Source: Amphibalanus amphitrite (lineage: Eukaryota > Arthropoda > Thecostraca > Balanomorpha > Balanidae). Taken from it: a stretch of 64,000 nucleotides of DNA. Positions 47,741 to 59,320 of this stretch are shown in pieces (position 1 is the first letter of the stretch; every line of letters starts with the position of its first letter). The stretch spans positions 186,001 through 250,000 of the forward strand of contig NW_024881619.1 in NCBI RefSeq assembly GCF_019059575.1, given 5' to 3'. The translations under genes were made by a program, and so were the position numbers. The notes under the pieces are model-generated. The model was not told where the DNA came from, did no database searches, and worked only from the letters and a program-made list of their open reading frames with translations.

Positions 47741-49300
47741 GTGTGCAATCGGTCGATGCTGTCAGTGTGCGTGCAACTGTTCGGTCTGCAGACCATGTGC
47801 ACCTGTTCAACTCGGTCTGAGAAGACTCCAGCTGGCCGGAGTCCAGTTAGCTGGATGTCACCATTGAATGGCAGCCCTCCGCTCCATATGTGTGCACCTG
47901 TTCGTTGGCCGGCATGTTCACCGGTTCGTCCAGCTGTTCCGCAGCTCTCGGTTGATGTCACCGTTGAGTGCGCAGCCCTCCGCGGCCCATGTCTGCCGTG
48001 TTTTATCCGGTGCGACACACCGCGGTGCACGACGTCCCTCTGCGGCCACCATTTCGGGCTGCGCTCGGTCGGTGTTATATTCAACACCTATCGCTGTTCG
48101 GTCGGCCTGTCACGGGTGTGGCGGTGGTGCTTATATGGTGCAGGAAGCAGGACAGCAAGTGGTACTACAACGTCGGGAACATGTCGGGTGATATCCCGGA
48201 CAGGGTATTCAGCAGTGACTTGTCGACTTGGTAATGAGAGGCGGTGTAATAAAGCGGGCATAGGGCAGATGAATTAGTACGCTATTGAAAGTGTATGTTG
48301 CCCCCAATCGGATCTCAGATGGCTTCCTCCAGACGAACTATCACAATGTAACCATCGCAGCGTTTCAAGCCCAAATACACAAAATAATTAATACACAAAC
48401 TATCACGCTATGTAGCCATGATATACCGTCTCATTCAGGCACAGCACAGCTTGCACCTATATCAGACATTAATCGCCTCCTCTTACCATATGTCTCACCG
48501 CTTCCCACACTTACCTCATCTCCTATTCATTGCCGCCGGCTGTCCGTCACTCCTTTCGACCGGCAGACCGAGTGGCGTCACGGCCTCACCCAGCCCCCTC
48601 CCTCACCCCGGGGTCACGTGGGCGGCAATCAATCTGGGTCTGCTCTGGCCGGCTGCACCCACCCCGCCTCCTCTCCTCTCTGCGTCCCCCGGGAGCTGTT
48701 GTCTGCGGCGGCGTGTCTTCTAAGAACGGGAGCGGCGGTCCCCAAGCGGTGCCGTCGGAGCCACCGGCGCGGCGGCTACATCAAGGGTGACCCGCCCTGC
48801 CCCGGTCACGGAGAGGGTGGGTGCGGGGGGGGGGTGGTGATCGGACCCCGGAGGCGGCGGTGCACCCACTTCCGGCAGGTGCGTGACCGAGTGACGACAG
48901 AGAGCAGAGGAGGGAGAGAGATGGGAGCGGGAGTGGCCCCGGACCCAGCCAGAAGCCCCGCTGCGGCAGCTGATTGAAATGAGCGTGAAAAACAGTGACT
49001 CAGTGCTGATATGGTGAACCTCAGCTGGCCGACCACCCGGCGCTAATAGGAATGATTATCACTCTAACCCGTGTGTTCGTATGAACGCCGAACAGTGGAA
49101 CGGTGACTGGCGGTGGATAGGCCGGCTGATCGATATTGGATTCGGCGCGCCCACGACGCCTATTCAGGAGCCGCCGATTTCATGTCGAGACCGTACCATT
49201 GCGGAGCGGAAGCCTGCATACAATCGGCGCCACCGCAGAACCGGTGCAGTGTTCGCTCCAATCCGAACCGTATGGTGAACTTCACATACTCTAGCGGAAA
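47741..49300. other. GC/CpG-rich island with the longest random frames
   Basis: Contains plus frames at 47741-48277 (178 codons) and 48285-48977 (230 codons). In both places two or three plus frames are open together. The second is dominated by P, R, G and S from GC-rich sequence, and neither resembles a family. A duplicated block of about 100 bp lies at 47797-47995. A first exon or promoter is possible but not shown. Confidence 0.3.
47797..47995. repeat. Degenerate tandem duplication of about 100 bp
   Basis: GTGCACCTGTTC (47797 and 47892), GATGTCACC-TTGA (47854 and 47954) and GCAGCCCTCCGC recur in the same order with a period of 95-100 bases. The middle parts are diverged. Confidence 0.6.
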
Positions 49301-50282
49301 TCGGTATGTTGAATAACAAAAGAGCACGCTGTGAAGGTTGCACGAAGCTGAGTTGGCATATTCTTGTTATGATCGATATGAAATACATGCTTACCTAGCT
49401 CACGGTACCGTTTCTAAAAAAAAGTCAGGACTCAGTCTTGCTGTGTAGCTCGTTTACTATTCAGTGTTCACAAAACTTCCACCCACTCATGCTCCTCTTC
49501 ACTAGATCACCGTTTCCTCTGCCAGCACCAAGTGATACAGCTGCCACTGTCACAGCTCCACACAGCAGTCACTGTCAGACCTTTTACTCCGGCCAATATA
49601 ACATACACATTACACAGTACACACACCATCAAACATGCGCAACAAACTCATTAATCACTCCTGCGCCTCAGCTCCCTGGCCCGGTTCTAGCAGCGCTTTT
49701 GACTAACGGAAGCCGTCGGAGCTAACAGGCCACCACCGGAAGTTAACAGGCTGTCTGCGTCTCATAAGCTGACTGCAGCATCGTCATATCATCACCACAT
49801 GACACCTAGTCTCTGCAAACGATGAAGAAAACTTCAACCTTCAAGTTCACTACATTACAAAGCGTAAGCAAGCAAGCACGGGACTCGTGTATTGGTAGTA
49901 TTGACAGCGCGGCTCACATCATTAACTATTGCATCATTGCATTTCGTCACTGTGTGTATGAACGATGAGGGCTTGGCAACAGTCAGGCTGTCACAGCTGA
50001 TGTCGTTTGAGTGGCATATAGTACGACACACGACCCGTGAGCTTACCAGACAGTTAACTGGGTATATTTATTTAGTAGGCCAGTGTGGATCAGTTAGAAG
50101 CCATGTGGAGCATCAGCTTGATTGATTGTTTGATTGCTGAGTGATTGAGTGATCGACTTTGATTGGAAGAGACCCACTTACTAAGTTCAGAAGTAGTAAC
50201 AACTGTTTCAGCATACGTTGTCATGCAACAGGATCGGAGAGACAGTGAGTGCGGATGCAGCGCTTTAGTGCAAATCAATTGA
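49301..50282. other. Unassigned DNA
   Basis: Nothing recognised. Confidence 0.35.
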
Positions 50283-50635
50283 ATAACCCTCGCCTGACCT
50301 ATTGAATTTCTACTTACGCCCTGCCCCCCCCCCCTCGCCGTTTTACCCCCAATTGAGATAGAGCCTCGCAGAAAACGGGCATTTGCGCCGTTACGAGAAG
50401 CAGCGACTGATTACCAAATTTAAGGTCAATCTTAAGGTTCAACCGGTGACCTCGGAGGTCAGGTCCAAGTGCTCCAAGATACGGGCTCAGCTATTGGTAA
50501 ATAACCTCGCCAAATATCGTTGGAGAGCCGCAACTTTGGCACCATCGTGTACTCCGCCCCGGCGCGACGAATGACATATTTTTTGCTAAAGTGAGGTCAT
50601 TTCAATGTGCTGACATCGGGTCAAGGTCATGTTGA

Positions 50636-50666
50636 AGTCTCTCAGGTCAAAAGGACCTGAGAGACT
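50636..50666. repeat. AGGTC-bearing hairpin inside copy 8
   Basis: AGTCTCTCAGGTC, loop AAAAG, GACCTGAGAGACT: a perfect 13-bp stem. Position matches the hairpins of copies 7, 10, 11 and 13. A second partial right arm follows at 50672-50682. Confidence 0.85.
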
Positions 50667-50862
50667 CAAAAGGACCTGAGGATGCTCGAAGGAGGTCATA
50701 TTGCATATCAATCGATTCGGCAGGTTTTGCCGAGTCTCTTGGTGGCCTTTTCTACTCGCTAGCTCAGTTTGATCGAGAATTATTGACGAAAAGCTCATAT
50801 GACCTTAGTAACGTCATAAATGACAACAAGCAGAGTCAACGATACAAAGTTGAAGCATTGTA

Positions 50863-51088
50863 CAGGTCTCGCGGGTTTTAGCGGTAGGTTTTGCACCTAG
50901 AAAATTTAGTGTACTTCAGGCTATATCTTCGTCGTCTTAAGCTTTTAAGTGTTGAAGATGCGATCGACTTGTTGGGTAACAAGCCGGCCATGATCGTGTA
51001 AAATGGCTCCATCGTAGATCGATTAGTTTCTGAGATATAACCGGAAATGTAAAAGTGCAAAACCTACCGCTTAATCTCGCGAGACCTG
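50863..51088. mobile_element. 226-bp TA-flanked MITE nested in copy 8
   Basis: TA at 50861-50862 and 51089-51090. The ends are CAGGTCTCGCGGGTTTTAGC and the reverse of CAGGTCTCGCGAGATTAAGC, continuing as GGTAGGTTTTGCAC. Alignment with copy 10 near 54472-54490 shows the uninterrupted sequence, supporting insertion with one TA duplicated. Tc1/mariner-type mobilisation is inferred from TA. Confidence 0.8.
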
Positions 51089-51588
51089 TACCTTCCTTGC
51101 AAAGTGTGCATGAAACCGCAATTCCATGTGACTGAGAGATAAGGTAGTTTAAGATCATTTCCGGCGCCAAAATAACATTTCCATATTTCCCCATTGACTG
51201 ACCTGATAGCTTCTATCTATCAGAGCAGTAGGTACGTGTCTGAGGTCACGTGACTGACCTGACCTGAGGTGACCCTTAGGAAAAATCAGAGATATACGAG
51301 TTGTGAGACCTCTAGAAGATATTAGGTTCCGTAAGTTTCATCTCCCTGTGAAAGCTTCTCTGGTGCTGAGGGCATTACGAAGTGGCGACATTTTAGGACC
51401 GTGCAGAGGTTCACTCATGACACCACAGGTCAGTCACCTGACCTGACCTGAAAATTTGGTTGGTGTCACGAGATTCGGCTCTAGTCGAAGGACATGTAGT
51501 TTTGTCAAATTTTAGCTCTCTATCACCAGAGTATTTTGAGTTATCGTGAAAAAACGCATGGGACCCCTCGCGCGCTGGCGAGGGTTAA

Positions 51589-53099
51589 AACGTGATTCAA
51601 ATTTATGGCATTATTATGGCAAAATTAATTTATGGCAAATTTATTGACTGATGACGGTGCAGAAAACGATGTCTGATCAATGGCCGAGTCCAGCCACCCA
51701 CTGCATGAACTTTTAATTGTGCTCCTGATAAATATGTCACGGATAATTAATTGCCATTCTTGTAACATTCAACTTTCGATATTCACTCTCTACATATTTC
51801 GAGGAAAAGTTCCTCCTATCATAAAACTGTTTGAGATAAAGAGTTCATCTTGCTCAGCACCGGAACACCTTATCAAATTTGTAAGCTGAATGGTCCGTTT
51901 TCATCTGTCAAATAAGGTTGCATTACAACTGTACCATGCTGTAATCGGCGTTGAACCGGTAAAAGGCCACGGCAGTGTACTGAATAAATGCAGATAAAAA
52001 GGACATTTAATTTTATCCGAGGAACAGCCTTATCTGCTTCTTTACTACCTCTTGGAAGCAGGTCTCTGATGATGGCATACCTACGATGAGATGTCAACCG
52101 CTACACGTCTGACGTCGAGACACTGCACGTTCATCTACATAATCCGGCACGGTGCAGACACTTGTAGTTATGAATGAAGTCGCTGTTATAAGATGAATGA
52201 ATGACGTGCGTCGCGCACGCCACGGGTCGGAGTATTTTTGTGATGTGGGTACAAGTATAATAGATTTCGGGTTTATATGCAGTCATCTCGCACGTATGTA
52301 CTGATGTAAGTGGTTTTCAGGCTATTTTATAAAAGGTATGTGTGTTGCAGTCATTGTACCATTTCAACGGGGTCTGAAATATTGAATGAAATGTTGAAAT
52401 ACCATTTCAACTGTTACATCATTTAAACAAATTCATATCGTGGATGTTTACGTCAGTAACGCCACAATTCGCCGCAGACGTGCTCATTCAGAACTGTTTT
52501 CACAGACCATTATCTCTCACGTCACGACAGTTCGTAGTTCGTACTTACAATGTGTTCCAGTAAGACGCAGCTGCCGCTAAAGTCACATCAGCTTTCTAGA
52601 TGCACCTCTCTCCTCTGATATTTCAGAAGTGTCCAGAATGCTGCTCTGGAAGTGCTCGATAAGACTCACGCGTGTGCACCGCCCTCCTGCCCATGGCGCC
52701 TCTGTGCCGCCGGACAGACTTATCCTGACATCGTCCCACTCCACGTCACGATGCCGTTTCCGATTAACCCGTGGCAACGCTGTGAATACGGAGCATTACG
52801 CGTGTTCTGTCGCGCCAGAAAAGCGATAGCCAGATGTCTGCGAAGCGTAATTCACTCCGGCATGTTGAACTTGTTCCGATCTTGTTTCGTCGTCAAGTGT
52901 GACAGTGTCTTTTACGTAAGGCACCTCACTGAAGTCGGTAAAATCTACAAGAGTGTTCAATGTTCATTCAGCAATTTTAGGAGTTTTGAAGAACGGAATC
53001 CTTGTGCCACTCAAGCTTCTATATCTTATCGAAATGGATATCAAATGATAACCATTTGCATTTTTGCTAACAGAAGCGTTCGCCAGTGTTGGCGGACCC
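51589..53099. other. Unassigned DNA
   Basis: No gene recognised. A plus frame at 52652-53233 (193 codons) runs on into the G-run of the next element, so it cannot be an intact gene. A second frame is open over its start. Confidence 0.35.
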
Positions 53100-53654
53100 A
53101 TACTCCCGTTACGCGTTGGGGGGGGGGGGGGTGCGTTTCGGCCCCCTCAGATCTCGAAAAATTACCGGTCGGTTTTAAAAATTCAAGCGGCGTTCGATTG
53201 TGCCATCAGGGCCAAGTGCCAAGTGCCTTGTGACCTTGTGACCAAGTGCCGTTGACCTAGGTGCAACCGATAACGCCACAGGTCAGGTCAAAGGTCGCAT
53301 TTTTCACCGATTACGGGCCTTCTAAGGAATGCGTAACGGATTTGTATAGTCCTGTTGATTTAACACCTTTTTAACTTATACATTTTTTTCTATTTCCAGA
53401 ACTGTAGGCGTGACGGCTCTTCCCGCAAAACTTTTTTTGGATCGAAGATGGCAGAACATGACGTCACTGACGCCGTTTGCGGCCAGCCTATCATAGGCTT
53501 TGGAAAAAAAATCGGTCACAAGGTATAAAATTGATGCTCGATGGGGTCCTGAAAGTTTCGTGGCGATTTCTGCTAGCTTTGGGAGATATCGACTGAAAAA
53601 TAAAGGTGGGGCGTTTGCCCCTCCCCCTCCCCCTCCTTCACAACGGGACGCGGG
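53100..53654. mobile_element. TTAA-type element, copy 9, left end lost
   Basis: The right end GGGACGCGGG is followed by TTAA at 53655-53658. On the left a run of 14 G (53118-53131), TGCGTTTCGG and CCCCC forms the usual hairpin, and the right has GGTGGGGCGTTTGCCCCTCC. No TTAACCC is visible on the left; the start is approximate. AGGTCA sites lie near 53281-53297. ATCTCGAAAAATTACCGGTC after the hairpin matches the block in copies 2 and 5. Confidence 0.6.
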
Positions 53655-53658
53655 TTAA

Positions 53659-53914
53659 AACAAATTAAACAAATAAGCTAAACAAAAAGCATAAACTTAA
53701 AATTTGTTTAATTTATTGATAAAGCATAAACCATTATCAAGATACTATATAATTTTACTGTTTCTCTTTTTAAGGGATAGCGTCTAACGGTTAAGATCCG
53801 TCGTAATAGCGCCCTAACCAAATTTGGCACAGACAGAAACAAAACAATCAAGACACCTGCTCTGTACCGGCTAGAAATATCCAGCAAATCTTATTAAAGC
53901 TGGCATAGGCATGT
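53659..53914. other. AT-rich spacer
   Basis: Nothing recognised between copies 9 and 10. Confidence 0.4.
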
Positions 53915-53918
53915 TTAA

Positions 53919-54954
53919 CCCTCGCCGGACCTATTGGTTTTCTACATACGCGCCGGCCGAGGGGGGGGGGGGGCGGGTACGACCCCCCCCTCGCCGTTTC
54001 GCCCCTGGTGGAGCTAGCGCGTCGCGGAAAAAAACGAGCGTGTGCGCCGTTACGAGACGCAGAGATTGGTACCCGATTTTAAGGTCCCAGGTCAACCGGT
54101 GACCTCTGAGGTCAGGTCAAGTGCCCCAAGGTACGGTTCAGTTTTTGGTGAATAACTTCGCAAAAAACGGTCGCAGAGCGCCGATTTTGGCAGCATCGTG
54201 TTCGTCTCGCTCAGGCGCGTCGAATGATATACTTTTTGTCCGGGTCAGGTGAACTTGGGGTGTTGACCTCAGGTCAAGGTCAGGTCAGCACCCCCAGGCC
54301 ACGAAGTTGGTCGAAAGAGGTCATGTCGCATATCATTCGGTTCGGCAGGTCTTCCTGAGTCCATTGGTGGCTTTCCCGACTCGCTAGCTCAATTTGACCA
54401 AGAGTTATTGATGAAAAACTAATATGACCTTGATGACGTCATAAATGACGTCACGCAAGGTCAACATTGTAAAAGTGACGCATCTAACCTTGCAAGGAGT
54501 GCATCAAATCACGATTCTGTGTGCTTGAGATAGTTGGAGATCGTTCCCGGCGCCAGAATAGCAATTTGAATTTTTCCCCATTGACTTATAATGGTGAGGT
54601 CACGAAAATGACCTGACCTCATATGACCTTTAGGAAAAATCCGAGATATACAAGTTGTGGGACTCATAATGGATACTAGATCCTGCAAGTTTCATTTCCC
54701 TGTGACATCTCCTCTGGCAGTGAGGGCGTTGCGAAGTTGCGACATCTGAAGACCGTGCAGAGGTTCACTTATGACGTCATAGGTCAGTGACCTGACCTGA
54801 CTTTAAAATGCGGTTGGTGTCAAAAGATGCGGCTTGGATCAAAGGTCAGGTATGCCAAGTTTCAGCTCTCTATCGCCAGCGTGTTCGGAGCTATCGCGAA
54901 AAAAACCCTATGGGGGGGCGGCACCCGCCCCCCCCCCCCCTCGGCCGGCGAGGG
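53919..54954 (+). mobile_element. TTAA-flanked element, copy 10
   Basis: TTAA at 53915-53918 and 54955-54958 bounds 1036 bp. Start CCCTCGCCGGACCTATTGG, end CGGCCGGCGAGGG. Hairpins: 13 G, CGGGTACGA, 8 C at 53961-53990, and 7 G, CGGCACCCG, 13 C at 54912-54940. The box GGCGCGTCGAATGATAT is at 54214-54230, an AGGTCA hairpin at 54257-54294, and GCATATCATTCGGTTCGGC at 54328-54346. AGGTCA/TGACCT occurs throughout. Nearly identical, reversed, to copy 11. Confidence 0.85.
54257..54294. repeat. AGGTCA hairpin inside copy 10
   Basis: GGGGTGTTGACCT pairs with AGGTCAGCACCCC (one T-G wobble) around a 12-base loop that itself contains AGGTCAAGGTC. Copy 11 has the matching stem at 56500-56537. Confidence 0.85.
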
Positions 54955-54958
54955 TTAA

Positions 54959-55839
54959 CCCGGTTGAGCAGGAATTTTCCTTTTGAACTGAGCTACAATG
55001 ATTGTGACTTATTTTAGAGGAGCACAGTTGATTCAGGGTACTCATACCGTGGCCAAAATCATCAGAGCGTATCTTGACCTCCAGACTCCTCTGAACGCGC
55101 ACCATTGCAAGGTGAACGGAGCTTCAGTATAATCAGCTATGGGCTGAGGCTGCCCAGGTGCAACAATGTCTACATATGTTGTATTTTCATGAGCTCAACT
55201 CCCTCATGCGTCATGACTTAGGGTGACGTATGCCCACAAACTCACGCAATGTGGGTAAATACCCAGCTCAGCCGGGCGTTGCCCAAGATTTAACTTCCTG
55301 GACTATACTGAAGGAAATTGGATGGGGTTAAGATTTTCTTTTTCGCCCCTAGCTCACTCAAGAAAGCGTAATACCAATTTCTTAGATTTTTCCAATCTAA
55401 AGGCAAGAAAGTCAAAAACTATCTTTAAAAAAATAGCCATCATTTCAGCGTGTCATAAGTAGGTAATTGCAAATGACGTACTAACTCATAACATGAACTT
55501 GAACATGACGAGCCATCAAGCTGATATTTTACTGTGTATCCAATTTGAATGCACATTGCACATCCCCCCTCCCTAAAAAGGGCAATATTTGGGATAATGA
55601 TGGCTTATAAACGTAATGCCAGGGTCCTGAATCATATATCAATGGTACCACCATGGGCACATTTTAAAAGATATACATGCGTATATACGCGTAGAAATAG
55701 CATGCTATTTCTATACCCATAGCTTGCCTAGCAGTGCTCATTACAAATAACCTTTGCTTGCCTCAGAAGAATACTTTCCAATTTCTCCTTTTTTGCAATT
55801 TGTGAAACCATGAAAGGTCATACACTTCATTTTCTTTGT
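54959..55839. other. Unassigned DNA between inverted copies 10 and 11
   Basis: No gene or repeat border recognised. Confidence 0.4.
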
Positions 55840-55843
55840 TTAA

Positions 55844-56876
55844 CCCTCGCCGGCCGAGGGGGGGGGGCGGGTGCCGCCCCCCCATAGGGTTTTTTCGCGA
55901 TAGCTCCGAACACGCTGGCGATAGAGAGCTGAAACTTGGCATACCTGACCTTTGATCCAAGCCGCATCTTTTGACACCAACCGCATTTTTGGGCCAGGTC
56001 AGGTCACTGACCTATGACGTCATAAGTGAACCTCTGCACGGTCTTCAGATGTCGCAACTTCGCAACGCCCTCACTGCCAGAGGAGATGTCACAGGGAAAT
56101 GAAACTTGCAGGATCTAGTATCCATTATGATTCCCACAACTTGTATATCTCGGATTTTTCCTAAAGGTCATATGAGGTCAGGTCATTTTCGTGACCTCAC
56201 CATTATAAGTCAATGGGGAAAAATTCAAACTGCTATTCTGGCGCCGGGAACGATCTCCAACTATCTCAAGCACACAGAATCGTGATTTTATGCACTCCTT
56301 GCAAGGTTAGATGCGTCACTTATGCAATGTTGACCTTGCGTGACGTCATTTATGACGTCATCAAGGTCATATTAGTTTTTCGTCAATAACTCTTGATCAA
56401 ATTGAGCAAGCGAGTCGAGAAAGCCACCAATGGACTCAGGAAGACCTGCCGAATCGAATGATATGCGACATGACCTCTTTCGACCAACTTCGTGACCTGG
56501 GGGTGCTGACCTGACCTTGACCTGAGGTCAACACCCCAATTTGACCTGACCCGGACAAAAAGTATATCATTCGACGCGCCTGAGCGAGGCGAACACGATG
56601 CTGCCAAAATCGCGGCTCTGCGGCCGTTTTTTTGCGAAGTTATTCACCAAAAACTGAGCCGTACCCTGGGGCACTTGACCTGACCTCAGAGGTCACCGGT
56701 TGACCTAGGACCTTAAAATCGGGTACCAATCGCTGCGTCTTGTAACGGCGCACACGCTCGTTTTTTCCGCGACGCGCTAGCTCCACCAGGGGCGAAACGG
56801 CGAGGGGGGGTCGTACCCGCCCCCCCCCCCCCCCTCGGCCGGCGCGTATGTAGAAAATCAATAGGTCCGGCGAGGG
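55844..56876 (-). mobile_element. TTAA-flanked element, copy 11, inverted twin of copy 10
   Basis: TTAA at 55840-55843 and 56877-56880 bounds 1033 bp. Hairpins: 10 G ... 7 C at 55858-55883, and 7 G, TCGTACCCG, 15 C at 56804-56834. Read on the minus strand, it follows copy 10 block by block with only scattered substitutions, including the box at 56563-56580, the AGGTCA hairpin at 56500-56537 and the GCATATCATTCGATTCGGC block at 56448-56466. The high similarity suggests a recent copy. Confidence 0.85.
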
Positions 56877-56880
56877 TTAA

Positions 56881-57029
56881 GCCTCATAAATTAAGGAGCT
56901 AAAACGGTCCAGGATCTCATTACTTTTTCAGTCATGCAACCGTAAAAAAATCATGAGGCGACTGCATCCAAAAACCATGTGCTAGTTGTCTTTATGAGCC
57001 AGCCTCTTTGAAAATGCATGGAGCACTGT
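56881..57029. other. Short unassigned spacer
   Basis: Nothing recognised. Confidence 0.4.
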
Positions 57030-57560
57030 TAATTAGCTGGTCCCGGAGCAGTGTCGCACCTCTCCCACCATTTCCGGCGGCCGCAGTTCGCCGCAGTTCG
57101 CCGCAGTTCGCCGCCCACGCCGGCACTCAGTGACACCTGAGCGGCCGCTGAGGCTGGTCACCATCGCCGGCAAGGCTTCGGCAATCTTAGCGCGGTAAGA
57201 CGATCGCAGCGCAGTCGGTGGCCACACCGGAATAGTGACGCACGGAGCCGACCACTCGCTAATGAGAAGGCATCGCGTTACCGAACAGAGGACCATCGCG
57301 GCCGCCACGCGCCCGCGCCCTGCCTCTCACAGAGAGCCGCCTACGGCCGCCCACGGTCCTACCACCCCCGCCCCCGCCCCCCCCCTCCCCCCCAGCGTCA
57401 GCTGATCTCAAACTCCGCCTGATCTCAACACAACGCAGAATCTGTTATCCTTTCACGACCGGTCCCGTCTGAGCCGACAGGTGGATTTAAATACGCTTGT
57501 CCGCGATGTTTGAGAGCGATCGCCCCGAATTACCCGTTAGACACGCAATAGTTCTGGATG
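57030..57560. other. GC/CpG-rich island with small tandem and C-rich run
   Basis: CCGCAGTTCG repeats three times at about 57073-57110, and CCCCGCCCCCGCCCCC-type sequence lies at about 57364-57394. The minus frame 57033-57308 (91 codons) is unrecognised. Possible promoter-like island. Confidence 0.3.
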
Positions 57561-58540
57561 AACGGACCGGGCCTTATCAGTAGGTACTGGGCAAGAAAAC
57601 GGTCGGCAGATGTTCTCGCTTTGTTCCCGAGTCTGCCAAAAGCATTGCAGATATGCTAGATATCAGGCATGATTAGAGCTTGCAGTTTTACTTTTATTTC
57701 AAAGGCCGCTATTTTTGCCCGTGAAGCCTCCAGTCATCATGGACGAGCTGGTTCTTTTCACGGAGAAGACGGCTACAAAGAGTCAATGAGAATGACCAAA
57801 GATGACTGTTGGTTATGACTGGAGCTGAAACTCTAAAAGGCGCAATTTAGTGTCATTAATAAGTACATATAACTGCTTAGCAAAACATGCATAGCTTCTC
57901 TTCTCACACCAGCTCATATTTTGCCCTGAAATGATAGCATTTCTTTGGATCTTTCCCATTTGGCCTACAGACATTCATCAATCCGCAAAGATAAAACAAC
58001 GCAGCGCGGCCAACTAGAGCAGTATTGAGCTAGAAGCCACCCATCCCAACGCCTGATCGCTACAATTGATCAAACGAGCTTATACGCAAGAAAATACGGC
58101 TGCATTTGCATTGAGCACTGCTGTAACAAATTCCAGTTCTAACAAATTACAGTAGCTCACTGGCGGGTCCAAAAGGGAGATCTTGGACGCTACGGGAGCA
58201 TACGCCAAAAAAGTGTCTCCAACTTCTAAAGACTCAACGGATTTCGGTCCCACACTTTAAAACAAACTTGTCCAAATAAAAGTGGTTAAGTGCTCGTTTT
58301 ATTGTCGAAAAAAACGCACATTTTCATCGATTTCGGGCGTTGTGGGGGGGGGGGGCATTTGCCCCAAATGCTCCCCCTGGAACCGCCAGTGCAGAATTTT
58401 CATGCGATCTTTTTTTAGATGAAGGAATTCATAAGTGCTCGCACTGTTTCTAGCGCCATTTAACTCTTCTTTCTATCTAGAAGCTAGAGAAGCTGTCTTA
58501 GAGCTAGTGCAAAAAAAAAAAACATTTAAAAGTCGAGCGT
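57561..58540. other. Unassigned DNA with an isolated G-run hairpin
   Basis: No gene recognised. At 58344-58374 a run of 12 G is followed by CATTTGCCCC and AAATGCTCCCCC, like a TTAA-element subterminal hairpin, but no TTAA ends are near. Confidence 0.4.
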
Positions 58541-59320
58541 AGAAGACCATGACCCCAGCGGCGCTCGGATTAAGTGAGCTGAGCGTGGGAACTCACAGTC
58601 CTGAAGGAGCCGCAGTCTGTTTCATTCCGGTTCTCGTTGCTCGCCCCTAACGGAATGACATGCGGTCGGCGTCGGCCGCCACAACTTCGCCAGATCGCAT
58701 TATTGGTCAGCGCAGTAATCACTGGGTGTACGCTCCGGTAACGGTCAGCTGCGGCTCTCCGCGCCGTCTGCCCATGTAACGCCGCCGAGCCGGTCCAGTT
58801 TGGACGGCCGTGTTAACGGCCCGGTGCCGGTTACCCCTAACGGCCCCCGCACTCCGCCCGGCGCGGCGCGCCGGCCGCGGCCCGGGGCCGGGGCCGGCTG
58901 GGTCACCCCTGCGGCGGCGGCGACTGGTCGGCCGGCCCCGGCCGCCGCTCACACCAATCGGCGGCGGCCGGCAGCGTGTCGGTCTCAGAGCGTGACAGTC
59001 ACGTCTGGAGGTCGGGGCGGCGCGCCGGCACCGGGTGCACGGGCCGCGGCGTCCACAGCCGCCCACTAATTAGACGCGCAGTAAAGTCGCAATGACGCTT
59101 GGACATGGTGGCGACGGCCAGGGCGACAGGTACCCGGTGACCCGACCGATGGGACCCGCACCCGGCCACCCAGACGGCCTGACCGAGGTCTGCTGACGTC
59201 AGCAGCGCTGGCCAGCCGTTGTCATGACAACCGAGTCGCCAGAATGGCCTCCAAGAGCTGCTGGAGACGCCCAGAGGGCTCGGCTTGCCTTGTGCGGCCT
59301 GCCAGAGAGAGAAATAAATG
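58541..59320. other. Very GC-rich island
   Basis: The most GC-rich part of the window (58840-58980 is mostly GGC/GCC words). Several frames on both strands are open together, with P/R/G/A-rich products and no recognisable family. An AATAAA lies at about 59313. A promoter or first-exon island is possible. Confidence 0.3.

Larger units (their letters stand above)
50287..51584 (+). mobile_element. TTAA-type element, copy 8, older and carrying a nested MITE
   Basis: The right end is GGCGAGGG followed by TTAA (51585-51588). The left end, CCCTCGCCTGACCTATTGAA, follows ATAA (50283-50286), probably a mutated TTAA. It is related to copies 10 and 11. The left hairpin has lost its G-run and keeps 11 C at 50324-50334. 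The box GGCGCGACGAATGA lies at 50561-50574, an AGGTC hairpin at 50636-50666, and GCATATCAATCGATTCGGC at 50703-50721. A 226-bp MITE is nested at 50863. Confidence 0.7.

Noticed and set aside
47741-48277. 178-codon plus-strand frame
   Set aside because: Overlaps two other open plus frames and a 130-codon minus frame, and includes a 100-bp tandem duplication; no recognisable protein.
48285-48977. Longest open frame in the window (230 codons, plus strand)
   Set aside because: GC-rich stretch with two other plus frames open over the same bases; product is low-complexity P/R/G/S-rich and matches no family.
52652-53233. 193-codon plus frame
   Set aside because: Runs from unassigned DNA into the G-run of TTAA copy 9 and is overlapped by another frame at its start.
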